DNA of 32,211 nucleotides from Bacteroidota bacterium (GCA_947451105.1 CANFXY010000019.1:1-32211), one strand, 5' to 3'; shown: positions 1-8,868, counted from the first letter of the stretch. Numbers and translations: made by a program. Notes: generated from the sequence alone by a model not told the origin.

Positions 1-219
1 CCTTTGTGAAGGTTAATATAAACTTAATTTTCCCCAATCAATAGGTATTCACAATTTTAGCATGAATTCCAAACCGATTTTCAAATTAAATAGGGCTTTT
101 AATGTTTTGTTTTTGTTATTGAAAAACATCTCATGTGTTAACCGTTTATACATTTTTTGAATCAATGTGATTTTTCGGTAAACAAATTATTAAACGGCAA
201 AATCAGCATGCTATTTTTA

Positions 220-227
220 TAGTTTTG
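220..227 (+). promoter_or_regulatory. Putative -7 promoter box for the TonB receptor gene
   Basis: TAGTTTTG matches the Bacteroidota -7 consensus TAnnTTTG. No convincing -33 TTTG lies 19-21 bases upstream. The expected transcription start would leave a leader of only about 10 bases before the ATG at 244, so this is a candidate only. Nothing else is recognisable in bases 1-243, which are AT-rich. Confidence 0.35.
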
Positions 228-243
228 CCCCATTCAATTTGAT

Positions 244-3045
244 ATGAAGAAACCATTGCTATTTTGTTTTTGTATGATTGCTTCATTTGCATTGCAGACA
301 GCTTTACTTAGTGCTGCAAGTATTAAAGGAGTGCTCAAAGACTCAACGACGGGTGACTTCGTTTTTGGTGCGCATTTGAAAATTGAAAGCTTAGAACTTA
401 AAGTTCAAAGTGGTTTAGACGGTCGTTATAGTTTTAAAGATCTAAAAAAAGGGTTATACGAAATTGAACTTAAATCTGAATTTCACAAAACCATTAAACA
501 CTCCGTTCGTGTTAATTCTGATTCAGATAATATCGTGTTGGATTTTATTTTGTCACCTAAACAATCTAAAAGTTTAACAGGTTATACCGTTAAGGCGAGT
601 TCAGATAAAGAATCTGACGAAAGTGCACGCAAAACAGAGAAGAATTCTGAATTCATTCAAAACATAGTATCAGCAAAAACTATACTTTTATTGCCAGATA
701 TAACCACAGCAGGTGTGCTTCAAAGGGTATCAGGTGTTTCCTTAGAAAGAACGAGTACGGGTGATGCCCGTTATGCCATTATAAGGGGTATGGACCAACG
801 TTACAATTACACCTTGGTTAATGGAATTAAAATTCCTAGCCCCGACAACAAATACCGTTATGTGCCAATGGACATGTTTCCATCTGATTTGTTAGAAAGA
901 TTGGAAGTTGTAAAGTCACTTACCCCAGCCATGGAAGGCGATGCCATTGGTGGTGTCATGAATTTGGTGATGAAAAACGCAACCGATAAATTCTCGTTAA
1001 ACTTTAATATAGGTTCCGGATTCAGTCAGTTGTTGGCCAATAGAGGTTATAGAAATTTTGATCGAAGCAATGTTTCTTTTAAGTCACCCAATGATTTGAA
1101 CCCCTCAGGTTATATTGCAACACCATACGATTTCAACTATAAAATATTTGACTACAAAACCAGAAGCTTGCCAATGAATGGCATCTTAGGCTTGTCCATA
1201 GGCAACCGTTTTTTAAAAGATAAAAAATTGGGTGTTATATTTTCTGGTAGCTATCAAAATTTATTTAGAGGGTCTAACAGCATTTGGTTTAAACCAGAAA
1301 ACCAGCCACAACCAGGAAATATTCCTTCTTTCAATGATATTTTTATTCGCCAATACAATGCACAACAAACACGTGTTGGATTGCAGTCAAAAATAGATTA
1401 TCAGTTTAATCAAAACCACGGCATCAGCTTGTTTTTGGTTTATATGAAATTAAGTGAAACCCAATACAGACATACCATCGATACCAGTTTGTCTATTGGG
1501 CGCTCAGGTTCAGGTACTGGAAATACGTATATTCTCGACCGTTCGAGGGTGCAAGACCAGAGTATATTTAATGCCACTTTGCAAGGCAAACACAGCTTAA
1601 GCAAACATTTAAATGTGAATTGGTCGGGTGTTTACAGTTTGGCAAAAAGCATTACCCCTGATTGGTCGGAAGTACAAACGGTTCAAGTAGTAGGTTATGA
1701 TATTAATGGGTCTCATTATTCAACTGCCCCAGTTTTAAATATTCCTTTCTACAGAATTTGGACCAATAACTCTGACAAAGATTTAGCGGCATATTTGAAT
1801 TTGTCTTATGACCTTAAATTGTTTGGTCAAAAAATAAATTTGGCAGCTGGGGGACTTTATAGAACAAAGGCACGCGACAACCATTACAATGAATGGGATT
1901 TGATTCCTAAAACATCTACTACAGGTCAGCCTGTTATTTACGATGGCAATTTGACTCCAGATAAATTCTATTTTTTAGGTACCTCTGCGGCACAAGGAAA
2001 TCAAATTAATCCCTTAACCTATTCTGCTACGGAAAAAATATTGGCTTATTACGGACAGGTTAAAATGACCATTAAAAATAAATTGGATTTTTTAGGCGGT
2101 GTTAGATCTGAGCAGACAACGCAAACTTGGCAAACGGTCCAAGATCCAAAGATTGTTTATGGCGTAAAAGGTAAAATTCCTTACACAGATTTGCTGCCAA
2201 GTGCCCAATTTAAATACAAGTTAAGTAAAAAGAAAAATTTACGTTTGTCATACTTCAGTGCGGTTAACCGACCAGGTTTTTTTGAGTATGTGCCTTTTAG
2301 TATTAACGACGACAATTTCAGTTTGAGTGGTAATCCAAAATTAAAGCACGCCACCTCTAATAATTTCGATTTAAGGTATGAATATTATCCAAATTCACAA
2401 GACCAGATTTTATTTGGGGCCTTTTATAAAAAGATTCACAATCCGATAGAAACAGCCGTGCAGTTTACCGGAACTTCAAGTGCTACCCTGATGCCTTTTA
2501 ACTTTGGAGACGCCACGAATTACGGATTAGAATTATCGTTCATTAAATTTATTTCAAATTTTGGATTCTCTGGAAACTATACCTATACGCATTCACAAAT
2601 AACAACCTCAAAACTGTTTTACAACAAATCGTTTATCGCTGAGAAAACTTCTCAAACCAGGCCATTACAGGGTCAAGCACCACACATTGCCAATCTTTCA
2701 TTCTTGTATAAAAATCCAAAACTAGGATTGGACATGCAATTGGCAGGCGTTTACACAGGGAAGAAAATAACATTCGTATCGCCATATATCGATTTAGATT
2801 ACTGGCAAAAGGCCATGATGGTATTGGATTTCTCTATAGAGAAAAGGTTTGCCAAACGCTTTACTTTTTACGTAAAGGTCAATAATTTATTGAATACGCC
2901 TGTGGTCGTAGAAATTTTACAACCCAATATTTACACAACTGGAAAATTTGCATTAACCGAACAAACAAGCCAAGACAAAATTACCGTTCAAAAGGATTAC
3001 TACGGTCAAAGTTATGTATTTGGTTTAAGATATAAATTACAATAA
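244..3045 (+). CDS. TonB-dependent outer membrane receptor with carboxypeptidase-like N-terminal domain
   Basis: This 933-residue outer membrane receptor should import a substrate using TonB/ExbBD energy. Residues 1-25 are a signal peptide. Residues about 26-115 form a carboxypeptidase regulatory-like beta-sandwich (SIKGVLKDSTTGDFVFGAHL), typical of Bacteroidota receptors. A plug domain follows at about 135-250 (VLQRVSGVSLER, then GGVMNLVMK). The rest is a beta-barrel ending in an aromatic-rich strand (YVFGLRYKLQ). The length is normal for the family. The next gene starts 26 bases after the stop, so the two are probably cotranscribed. The substrate cannot be read from the sequence. The partner is not a SusD protein, so this is not a classical polysaccharide locus. 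Confidence 0.93.
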   Translation: MKKPLLFCFCMIASFALQTALLSAASIKGVLKDSTTGDFVFGAHLKIESLELKVQSGLDGRYSFKDLKKGLYEIELKSEFHKTIKHSVRVNSDSDNIVLDFILSPKQSKSLTGYTVKASSDKESDESARKTEKNSEFIQNIVSAKTILLLPDITTAGVLQRVSGVSLERTSTGDARYAIIRGMDQRYNYTLVNGIKIPSPDNKYRYVPMDMFPSDLLERLEVVKSLTPAMEGDAIGGVMNLVMKNATDKFSLNFNIGSGFSQLLANRGYRNFDRSNVSFKSPNDLNPSGYIATPYDFNYKIFDYKTRSLPMNGILGLSIGNRFLKDKKLGVIFSGSYQNLFRGSNSIWFKPENQPQPGNIPSFNDIFIRQYNAQQTRVGLQSKIDYQFNQNHGISLFLVYMKLSETQYRHTIDTSLSIGRSGSGTGNTYILDRSRVQDQSIFNATLQGKHSLSKHLNVNWSGVYSLAKSITPDWSEVQTVQVVGYDINGSHYSTAPVLNIPFYRIWTNNSDKDLAAYLNLSYDLKLFGQKINLAAGGLYRTKARDNHYNEWDLIPKTSTTGQPVIYDGNLTPDKFYFLGTSAAQGNQINPLTYSATEKILAYYGQVKMTIKNKLDFLGGVRSEQTTQTWQTVQDPKIVYGVKGKIPYTDLLPSAQFKYKLSKKKNLRLSYFSAVNRPGFFEYVPFSINDDNFSLSGNPKLKHATSNNFDLRYEYYPNSQDQILFGAFYKKIHNPIETAVQFTGTSSATLMPFNFGDATNYGLELSFIKFISNFGFSGNYTYTHSQITTSKLFYNKSFIAEKTSQTRPLQGQAPHIANLSFLYKNPKLGLDMQLAGVYTGKKITFVSPYIDLDYWQKAMMVLDFSIEKRFAKRFTFYVKVNNLLNTPVVVEILQPNIYTTGKFALTEQTSQDKITVQKDYYGQSYVFGLRYKLQ

Positions 3046-3071
3046 ACAACAAACAAAATAAATTCATTCCC

Positions 3072-4484
3072 ATGAAAAAAATTCAAATTCTAAGCCTAGT
3101 TGCGATAGCAGCTATTGCTTTCAGTTCTTGTAAAAAGACTGAGGAAGTTGCAGAGATTTCAACTCCGCAATTTCAAGCTGGTCAAGCCATTAAAGGCGAC
3201 ACATTAAAAGGTAGTGTAAAAGGTACAATGGAAACAGGTAAAACCTACTATTTCTATGACCAAGTTACCATCAACGTTGGTGATACTTTGGTTATGCAAA
3301 GTGGTGTTAAATTGTTGTCATTAAGCCCTAATGCACAATTAATCGTTAAAGGTGCATTTGTGTCTTTAGGAACTAAAAACGATCCAAACTGGATTACCGG
3401 TAAAGATGCATACTTGAATCCATCTTTATACAAATTGAATACTTTACAAGATCCAAACACTGATCCAGGTTTAAAACCAGGTAGTGCTATGTGGGGTGGT
3501 ATTCAATGCGAAAAAACAGCTACTTTGGTTGACATTAAATACACGCACTTAGATTTTAGCGGTGGAACAGCCAGTGCATCTAATCCTCCAAATGGATATA
3601 CTTCAGGCGCTGCTTTGTTTAGCATTTTCTTCCAAAATCCTGATGGATATTTGATTCTTGAAGATTGCTGGATTTATGGAACTACTTCTGACGTTGTTAG
3701 AGGTAACGGTGGTAAATTTCACATCATGAGAAATACTGTTGAAAAAATGTCTTACAATGATGGAGATGCTTTCAACGTTAAAAACTCATCAGTTGGTGAC
3801 TTCGCTTACAATTTAATTATGGGTACTGCTAAAGGTGGAACTAAAGCATCTAACAAAGGTACTTATGGTGCGGTTCAAACCAATATCAACATGTACAACA
3901 ACACATACATTGCTGGTGGTTGGAGAAGTGTTGACCCAGACCGTGGTGCTAACGTAAACTACGAACAAGGCGCAAGAGGTAATGCTTACAACAACATCAT
4001 GGTAAATTGCAAAACTGGATTAAGAGTATTAGAAAATCCTTTGGCTGATACGTTGAACTGTCATTATGGTTACAACTTAAGCTATGGAGATTCATTGTCA
4101 ATTGTTAACCGTATCTATCCTGCTCCCCACATCGCTAGACCAAATAGCCATGACATTCCTAACCCAGCAACTTTCTACCCTGGATTCCCAAGTTCTTATA
4201 CTTTAGGCCAAGCATACAGTGCTCCAGCTATAGTAGGACAAAACAATCCTAAATTTGTAAACTTCCCATTGCCAGCAGTTGGTGTAGTAAGTTTATATAA
4301 CTTTGTTGGATTGTACAATTTCCACTTAGCGGCAGGCTCGCCAGCAATTGGTGCCGGTTACACTGGTTTTACACCAATGAACGCAACTGCACCCGTTTCA
4401 AATGAGTTCTTAAAAGCAACAGTTACACCTCCAAGTAAAGACTTGGGTGCTTTTCCAACAGACGGAACAGGAAACCAACACTAA
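3072..4484 (+). CDS. Predicted beta-helix-like lipoprotein, partner of the TonB receptor
   Basis: This 470-residue protein has an SPII signal (AFSSC, with the lipidated cysteine at residue 20), so it should be a lipoprotein. The mature part is rich in Gly, Asn and Thr, with short strand-turn units of the kind found in right-handed parallel beta-helices (for example LEDCWIYGTT, MRNTVEKMSYNDGDAFNV, AYNNIMVNCKTGLRV). No catalytic motif was recognised. It follows the TonB receptor by 26 bases and is closed by a strong terminator at 4510, so the two form a likely two-gene operon. A surface-exposed substrate-binding partner of the receptor is a reasonable inference; the function is unknown. Confidence 0.8.
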   Translation: MKKIQILSLVAIAAIAFSSCKKTEEVAEISTPQFQAGQAIKGDTLKGSVKGTMETGKTYYFYDQVTINVGDTLVMQSGVKLLSLSPNAQLIVKGAFVSLGTKNDPNWITGKDAYLNPSLYKLNTLQDPNTDPGLKPGSAMWGGIQCEKTATLVDIKYTHLDFSGGTASASNPPNGYTSGAALFSIFFQNPDGYLILEDCWIYGTTSDVVRGNGGKFHIMRNTVEKMSYNDGDAFNVKNSSVGDFAYNLIMGTAKGGTKASNKGTYGAVQTNINMYNNTYIAGGWRSVDPDRGANVNYEQGARGNAYNNIMVNCKTGLRVLENPLADTLNCHYGYNLSYGDSLSIVNRIYPAPHIARPNSHDIPNPATFYPGFPSSYTLGQAYSAPAIVGQNNPKFVNFPLPAVGVVSLYNFVGLYNFHLAAGSPAIGAGYTGFTPMNATAPVSNEFLKATVTPPSKDLGAFPTDGTGNQH

Positions 4485-4509
4485 TATTAATTTGATAAAT
4501 TTAATAGAG

Positions 4510-4547
4510 ACAGGCAAACAATGTAAATTGTTTGCCTGTTATTTTTT
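4510..4547 (+). terminator. Rho-independent terminator after the receptor operon
   Basis: Perfect 12-bp arms ACAGGCAAACAA (4510-4521) and TTGTTTGCCTGT (4528-4539) enclose a 6-base loop and are followed by TATTTTTT. The next start codon is at 4551, only 11 bases beyond the stem. Confidence 0.88.
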
Positions 4548-4550
4548 ATT

Positions 4551-5477
4551 ATGAAAAAAGTAATTGTTTCAATTTTTGTTTTGCAGGTTTTTGCGTTTGC
4601 ATGCAAACCAGTTCTGCCTAAAAAAGATGTCTTTACTATTTCAGTTTTAGGTGATATGCCTTACAATATTCCAGGTGATTATTTAAGGTTTGATACATTA
4701 ATCAAAAAGGTTAATGCAGACAGCAGTAAATTTACTGTGTTTTTGGGCGATTTTAAATCGAGCCAAACACCATGCTCTGATAGCGCGTTTCAGATAATGA
4801 ATACATACTTTGGTAAATTTACTAAACCATTTGTTTACATCCCAGGAGACAATGAATGGACCGATTGTGGCAATCCTAATGCGGGTTCTTACGACCCAAA
4901 TGAACGTTTGACTAGAATAAGAAAAGTTTTCTATTCAGAAAATATCGATAGAAGGCACAAGGAATTAAATTTAGTCAGTCAATCAATCTTGCCGGATTAT
5001 ATAAAATACAAAGAGAATTTAATTTGGAAGTACAAGGGGATGTGTTTTGCAAGTTTGCACATTGTTGGCTCCAATAACCATTTTAATTCAAAAGACGATA
5101 CGCTCAATATTGAGTACAATGAACGCAATGCAGCCAATTTGTTTTGGTTAAAATCAGCATTTGAAATTGCGCTTGAGGAGAATTCTCCTGGCTTGGTGAT
5201 TTTTATGCACGCAGATATATTTACTGCTGATAAGGGGTACAGTGGTTTTGTTTCATTTCTGCATGAATTCAAAAAGCAATGCTCAGAATATAACAAACCT
5301 GTACTTGTCGTTAATGGAGATTCCCATAAATTTGTTTACGACACTCCAATTGGAAAAGTTTTGCCAAATTTAAAACGCATGCAAGTAGCGGGTGCTGATG
5401 ATATGCGTGCTTTTAAAATCAAATTTGATTTGAATTCTGAAAAAGTTTGGGAGATCGATTCGCTGGGGATCCGCTAA
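4551..5477 (+). CDS. Calcineurin-like metallophosphoesterase lipoprotein
   Basis: This 308-residue lipoprotein has the signal FVLQVFAFAC with the lipidated cysteine at residue 18. Metal-site motifs of the calcineurin-like phosphoesterase fold appear in order: LGDMPYN (about 34), FLGDFKS (about 65), IPGDNEWTDC (about 97, replacing the usual GNHE), MHADIF (about 220) and NGDSHKF (about 256, in place of GHxH). All can supply metal ligands, so it is probably an active periplasmic or surface phosphoesterase or nucleotidase. The substrate is unknown. The start sits directly behind the receptor operon terminator, so expression relies on read-through or on a promoter within the preceding gene. A link between the receptor operon and phosphorus scavenging is only inference. 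Confidence 0.8.
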   Translation: MKKVIVSIFVLQVFAFACKPVLPKKDVFTISVLGDMPYNIPGDYLRFDTLIKKVNADSSKFTVFLGDFKSSQTPCSDSAFQIMNTYFGKFTKPFVYIPGDNEWTDCGNPNAGSYDPNERLTRIRKVFYSENIDRRHKELNLVSQSILPDYIKYKENLIWKYKGMCFASLHIVGSNNHFNSKDDTLNIEYNERNAANLFWLKSAFEIALEENSPGLVIFMHADIFTADKGYSGFVSFLHEFKKQCSEYNKPVLVVNGDSHKFVYDTPIGKVLPNLKRMQVAGADDMRAFKIKFDLNSEKVWEIDSLGIR

Positions 5478-5489
5478 TTCACTTAGCGG
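5471..5489. repeat. Hairpin between convergent genes
   Basis: CCGCTAA (5471-5477, including the phosphoesterase stop codon) and TTAGCGG (5483-5489) are perfect 7-bp arms with a 5-base loop. There is no T-run on either side, so it is a weak bidirectional terminator candidate in the 58-base gap between convergent genes. Confidence 0.4.
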
Positions 5490-5535
5490 TGAAAATCGTC
5501 CTCCTTGCGACAGAATTCGTTACTGATCGATAACC

Positions 5536-7584
5536 TTAAACATTATTTTCTTGCTGTCCCACATAAAAACCGTGCATGAAAAATATATGGGGTAGGCTGA
5601 TGCAAGAGAGGAAAATAAAAAAGTAGCTCAATATGTTTGTTGATAGCAGTTTATCTATAGAATTGAAAGCCAAGATGGCTATAAAAACAGCTATTGCTCC
5701 AAGTAAATAAGGCCATGCTTTTTTGTACAATTGTATTGAATTTAATGAGAGACCATTTTTTAAATCTTGCCACGCATTAAAGCTGTGTTGGCAAATGAAG
5801 TAAAGAGAAAATGCCGCTATTAAGGGCATAAACAAACCTAAAAATAAAATAAGGGATAATTGTAAAAAGTGTTTTTTGTTTTGAATAAGACAAATATAAA
5901 GTCCAGCAAAAGCTGAGCCTATTAGGAAAGTGAATATGGCAGAACTTATATTGATTTCAAATAGTTTTTGGGGCAATAAATTCTGGATGTTTTTTAAAAC
6001 TGAAATGGATTCTTGCCAATGACCGAATACAATAATAAATAGAATAAGTGCACCGATTAATCCACCCTTTATTGCTTTTTTGAGCGCATGCGCTTGGTTT
6101 AGTTTTTCGAGTTCCGATTCGCCAAAATGAAAGGCAGAATAAATTAGAAATAAAATTAAAGCAATTTTAGGCGCATAAATCCACAGGGTAAAATTCAGGG
6201 CAATAATTAAAAGATATTTTGCAATGAATTGAACCAACGGTTTTGAATCTTTTTTGAGTAAATGGTCAACAGCCCCATGCGGAATGCCGATAAGTAAAAG
6301 TCCGAATACAATTAATGAATACATGTAGGTTTCAGTGTGTGGACTTGCTATGGTTGATAAAAGAAAATAAATGCACAGAGTTAATGCTGTTGCCAAACTT
6401 CTAAAACTTGTATTTTTGAAGATATGCAAGCAGGCAGCTTTTATAAAAGGTGTGAAGGGGAGTGATGCAAATATTTTTATTTCTTGAAACAAAGTCGTTT
6501 TTTCATCTAGGAAGCAAAATATTGTTGAAATTTTTTGTGCTGAAAACAACTTGCTGAAAATTTCTTTTCCCAAATAAGGCCATCTCAATAAGATGATAAG
6601 AAGCAGAGAATCGTAAAATTTAAATCGGCTTTTTGATCTTAACGAAATATGTTTAAATTCATTTTTAGAAATCTTCTTTGCCACTTCCTCAGCGAACAAG
6701 AACATGTTTTTGAACCCATATCCTGTGCTGGGTTTAATTAGGTTTGCGCGCGCACCAGTATGGATTAAACCCTTCATCTTGCTATCGGGGAATTGGTAAT
6801 TGGTCATTGGAATGCAACCAATTTCCTCTGCAAGCAACTCATAATGTCCAAAAAGTGTTGCTATTTTTTGAGATAAAACATCTTTGGCATAGTCTAGGTC
6901 AATTTTTTCAGCACCAAATCGAGTCAGTTCAATTAATGCTTCATTTTTGTAAAAGGGCAGAACATAAAAGAATTGTGTGAATTGGTTTTGTTCAACATCA
7001 AAATTCATCATTTCAAAGGTGTTGATGTCGAACACTTCTTTTTTGAATTTTACCTGTATACCGTAGAAGCTTTGGTGCAGATGGATATGCTTGCTGCTGT
7101 CTATTTTTGGTGGACGGCTATCGAAAATAAATTTTGCTTGTAAAATGCCTATATCGGTATGGACTATGCTAAATGCTGGGTTTTCTGTGATGTCAAAACA
7201 TTTGGCCTCGAATCTTGCAATCTTGTTTTGCTTTATAAGACTTGCTGTGTAAAGGTAGAGGTCAATGCTTTTGACGTAGTAATATGGTTGGCTGCTAATG
7301 TCTTGGGGCAGCCCTTTGTTTATTTCAATTTTGTTGTAAGAATGTTTGATAATGCAGGACAGTTCCTTTACAATCCTGTCGTTTGGAGAGGCCCAAAAGC
7401 AATAGGTTTTATCGTTTTCGTTTTTTTGTTGGGCTTCAATAACCGCAACGTTTTTGTTATTGAATGCATTCGATTCAATTAGTTTTTTAAGGATTAAGCT
7501 GTTGCTTGCACCCATGCCAATAAACACATAGTCGTAGACCAATTCCTGATTTGATTTTTCGGGATGTAGATTGTTTTGATCCAT
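5536..7584 (-). CDS. crtY-blh: Fused lycopene beta-cyclase / beta-carotene 15,15'-dioxygenase (CrtY-Blh)
   Basis: This 682-residue protein combines two enzymes. Residues about 15-390 are a full-length CrtY-type lycopene cyclase: dinucleotide-binding FIGMGASNSL (21-30), KTYCFWAS (59-66), FDSRPP (154-159), PSTGYGF (285-291) and the usual CrtY tail (FYDSLLLIILLRWP, then ASLPFTPF). Residues about 395-682 are a multi-helix Brp/Blh membrane enzyme with its iron-ligand histidines: IPHGAVDH (H436, H441), FHFGE (H486), CQHS (H600), LPHIFFMH (H666, H671). One chain would thus cyclise lycopene to beta-carotene and cleave it to two retinals, the rhodopsin chromophore. It lies 85 bases downstream of the rhodopsin gene with a terminator between and no clear promoter of its own. 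No stop or frame break lies in the junction. Confidence 0.93.
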   Translation of the reverse strand: MDQNNLHPEKSNQELVYDYVFIGMGASNSLILKKLIESNAFNNKNVAVIEAQQKNENDKTYCFWASPNDRIVKELSCIIKHSYNKIEINKGLPQDISSQPYYYVKSIDLYLYTASLIKQNKIARFEAKCFDITENPAFSIVHTDIGILQAKFIFDSRPPKIDSSKHIHLHQSFYGIQVKFKKEVFDINTFEMMNFDVEQNQFTQFFYVLPFYKNEALIELTRFGAEKIDLDYAKDVLSQKIATLFGHYELLAEEIGCIPMTNYQFPDSKMKGLIHTGARANLIKPSTGYGFKNMFLFAEEVAKKISKNEFKHISLRSKSRFKFYDSLLLIILLRWPYLGKEIFSKLFSAQKISTIFCFLDEKTTLFQEIKIFASLPFTPFIKAACLHIFKNTSFRSLATALTLCIYFLLSTIASPHTETYMYSLIVFGLLLIGIPHGAVDHLLKKDSKPLVQFIAKYLLIIALNFTLWIYAPKIALILFLIYSAFHFGESELEKLNQAHALKKAIKGGLIGALILFIIVFGHWQESISVLKNIQNLLPQKLFEINISSAIFTFLIGSAFAGLYICLIQNKKHFLQLSLILFLGLFMPLIAAFSLYFICQHSFNAWQDLKNGLSLNSIQLYKKAWPYLLGAIAVFIAILAFNSIDKLLSTNILSYFFIFLSCISLPHIFFMHGFYVGQQENNV

Positions 7585-7607
7585 GGTTAATTGAAAAATA
7601 TTTGCTT

Positions 7608-7647
7608 AAAAAAGAAGGCTATCAAGTATAAACGAGATAGCCTTCTT
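7608..7647 (-). terminator. Strong terminator after the rhodopsin gene
   Basis: Perfect 12-bp arms AAGAAGGCTATC (7612-7623) and GATAGCCTTCTT (7636-7647) have a 12-base loop. On the - strand the hairpin is followed by a run of T. It sits between rhodopsin and crtY-blh, so crtY-blh would be made by partial read-through, giving much more opsin than enzyme mRNA. Confidence 0.88.
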
Positions 7648-7669
7648 AATTTATGAGGTATAAATTTTA

Positions 7670-8389
7670 TTAGTCTTCAGAAGAACGACTTAATGAATAG
7701 ATAACTAAACCAAAACCGATTTTGTTGATTGCGTCTGCAATGTTGTAAACGATATCCATTGAGTGAGCAGCTGCAGCTGGATCAGCAACCAATTGCATGC
7801 CAAACAATCCGCCTGGAGTTCCTAAGATGTAACCTAGAGGGTAGATAGCCCAACCAACTAAAACGAACCAAGCCAATACTCTTGTTGCTTTTGCAACTTG
7901 CGGACCAGCTGTTTGAGCCAATTTAGCTACGTCGCCCATCCAAACCAAGTAAACGATGTAGAAATAAGCAGCACCTGAGATAACACCCCAAAGTACACTG
8001 TTAGTTCTGTCGATGGTTTCACCGAAGTAACCTGTTACCAACATCACCAAAGATGCTAGAATAAGTTTCCATAACAAACCAATTTTTGCACCAGCTTTTT
8101 TAGTGATTAAGTAAAACTCAACACACATCAAAGGCACAGTAAGAATCCAATCTACATAACGGAAAAATGTTGGTGAATCACCAGTTTCTAAATTGTAGCC
8201 TCTCATGTAGTAGTAGTGAACTGCTGCAATAAAGGTGATTAAACCAGAAACCAAAACTGAGGTTCTCCATTTCGCTGAAGTGTTGTTTAGTTCAAAGAAA
8301 AAGAAAACAGAGGCGGCCATCATAGCCATTGTTCCGATAAAAAACGTAAATGCTACGTAGTTATCGCTTGCGATTTTTAAATGTTCCAT
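7670..8389 (-). CDS. Light-driven proton-pump rhodopsin (proteorhodopsin/xanthorhodopsin type), green-tuned, with fenestration glycine
   Basis: This 239-residue seven-helix protein carries all key residues of a proton pump (green proteorhodopsin numbers in brackets). H58 (75) lies in AAVHYYYMR. RYVDWILTVPLMCVEF gives acceptor D80 (97), T84 (101) and donor E91 (108), the DTE motif. M88 (105) predicts green absorption. D219 (227) and the retinal-binding lysine K223 (231) lie in NIADAINK. In helix E, VLWGVISGAAYFYIVY aligned without gaps to bacteriorhodopsin puts G135 at the place of Trp138 (Phe152 in green proteorhodopsin). Glycine at this position lets xanthorhodopsin hold a carotenoid antenna. 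The motif excludes sodium (NDQ) and chloride (NTQ) pumps. Retinal would come from the adjacent CrtY-Blh. Confidence 0.96.
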   Translation of the reverse strand: MEHLKIASDNYVAFTFFIGTMAMMAASVFFFFELNNTSAKWRTSVLVSGLITFIAAVHYYYMRGYNLETGDSPTFFRYVDWILTVPLMCVEFYLITKKAGAKIGLLWKLILASLVMLVTGYFGETIDRTNSVLWGVISGAAYFYIVYLVWMGDVAKLAQTAGPQVAKATRVLAWFVLVGWAIYPLGYILGTPGGLFGMQLVADPAAAAHSMDIVYNIADAINKIGFGLVIYSLSRSSED

Positions 8390-8673
8390 CTTATATAATT
8401 AATATTTTTTTCCTACTCGTAAGGCTTTTCGGATTTCGCCCATTTTTGAGTGTTTTTTCACTTTTCGATTCAATTATAACAAAAACTTTTTGTTTTTGTT
8501 TTTTAATAAGATTAAAAAAATGCAAGTGTTTGAAAATTAATCAAATAATTTATTTTAAATCCGATTATTTTGTTCCTTTATCGAATTTTATTCCATTAAA
8601 TATACCTATGTAAATGGGGTTTTTGTTTATGATATAATAAACAAGAAGGGAGGCGCGAGAAATTGATTTATTG

Positions 8674-8716
8674 TCTCATTAACATTGGGATGGAAAACAC
8701 CCCAATGTTAATGAGA
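8674..8716. repeat. Long perfect hairpin (16-bp stem)
   Basis: TCTCATTAACATTGGG (8674-8689) and CCCAATGTTAATGAGA (8701-8716) are exact inverted repeats with an 11-base loop. No T-run follows on the - strand, so it is not a standard terminator for the kinase operon. It may be an RNA 3'-end structure or part of a small palindromic element. Confidence 0.75.
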
Positions 8717-8730
8717 GTGAGAGTGAGAGT
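8713..8730. repeat. Tandem hexamer repeat (GAGAGT)3
   Basis: Three exact tandem copies of GAGAGT begin in the distal arm of the 16-bp hairpin and continue beyond it. It could be a slippage-prone tract. Confidence 0.7.
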
Positions 8731-8800
8731 GAATGCGACATATTAAATTATTGAAATCATATCGTATTTCCTACCGCCCCGCTCTTGCCCTCTTGTTTCA

Positions 8801-8843
8801 CCCTATGGTGTGTTTTCTGCTTTGAGAAAACTCTACCATAGGG
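8801..8843. repeat. Two-part hairpin downstream of the kinase gene
   Basis: Outer arms CCCTATGGT (8801-8809) and ACCATAGGG (8835-8843) and inner arms GTTTTCT (8812-8818) and AGAAAAC (8825-8831) form one long stem with a small asymmetric internal loop and a 6-base apical loop. It probably forms in the 3' untranslated RNA of the FIST-kinase operon (- strand). Confidence 0.65.
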
Positions 8844-8851
8844 CTCTTGCT

Positions 8852-8868
8852 GAAGCCCCATGGGCTTC
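8852..8868. repeat. Short hairpin next to the kinase stop codon
   Basis: GAAGCCC (8852-8858) and GGGCTTC (8862-8868) pair perfectly around a 3-base loop, two bases beyond the kinase stop codon. Without a T-run it is only a possible RNA-stabilising structure. Confidence 0.5.

Noticed and set aside
244-4484. SusC/SusD-type polysaccharide utilisation locus
   Set aside because: The downstream lipoprotein is beta-helix-like rather than helical SusD-like, and no glycan hydrolase gene is present.
7670-8389. Sodium or chloride pump, or sensory rhodopsin
   Set aside because: The DTE motif, H58 and the absence of a transducer gene indicate a proton pump.
8674-8843. CRISPR array or standard terminator for the kinase operon
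   Set aside because: The hairpins differ from one another and are not spaced as repeats, and none is followed by a T-run on the - strand.
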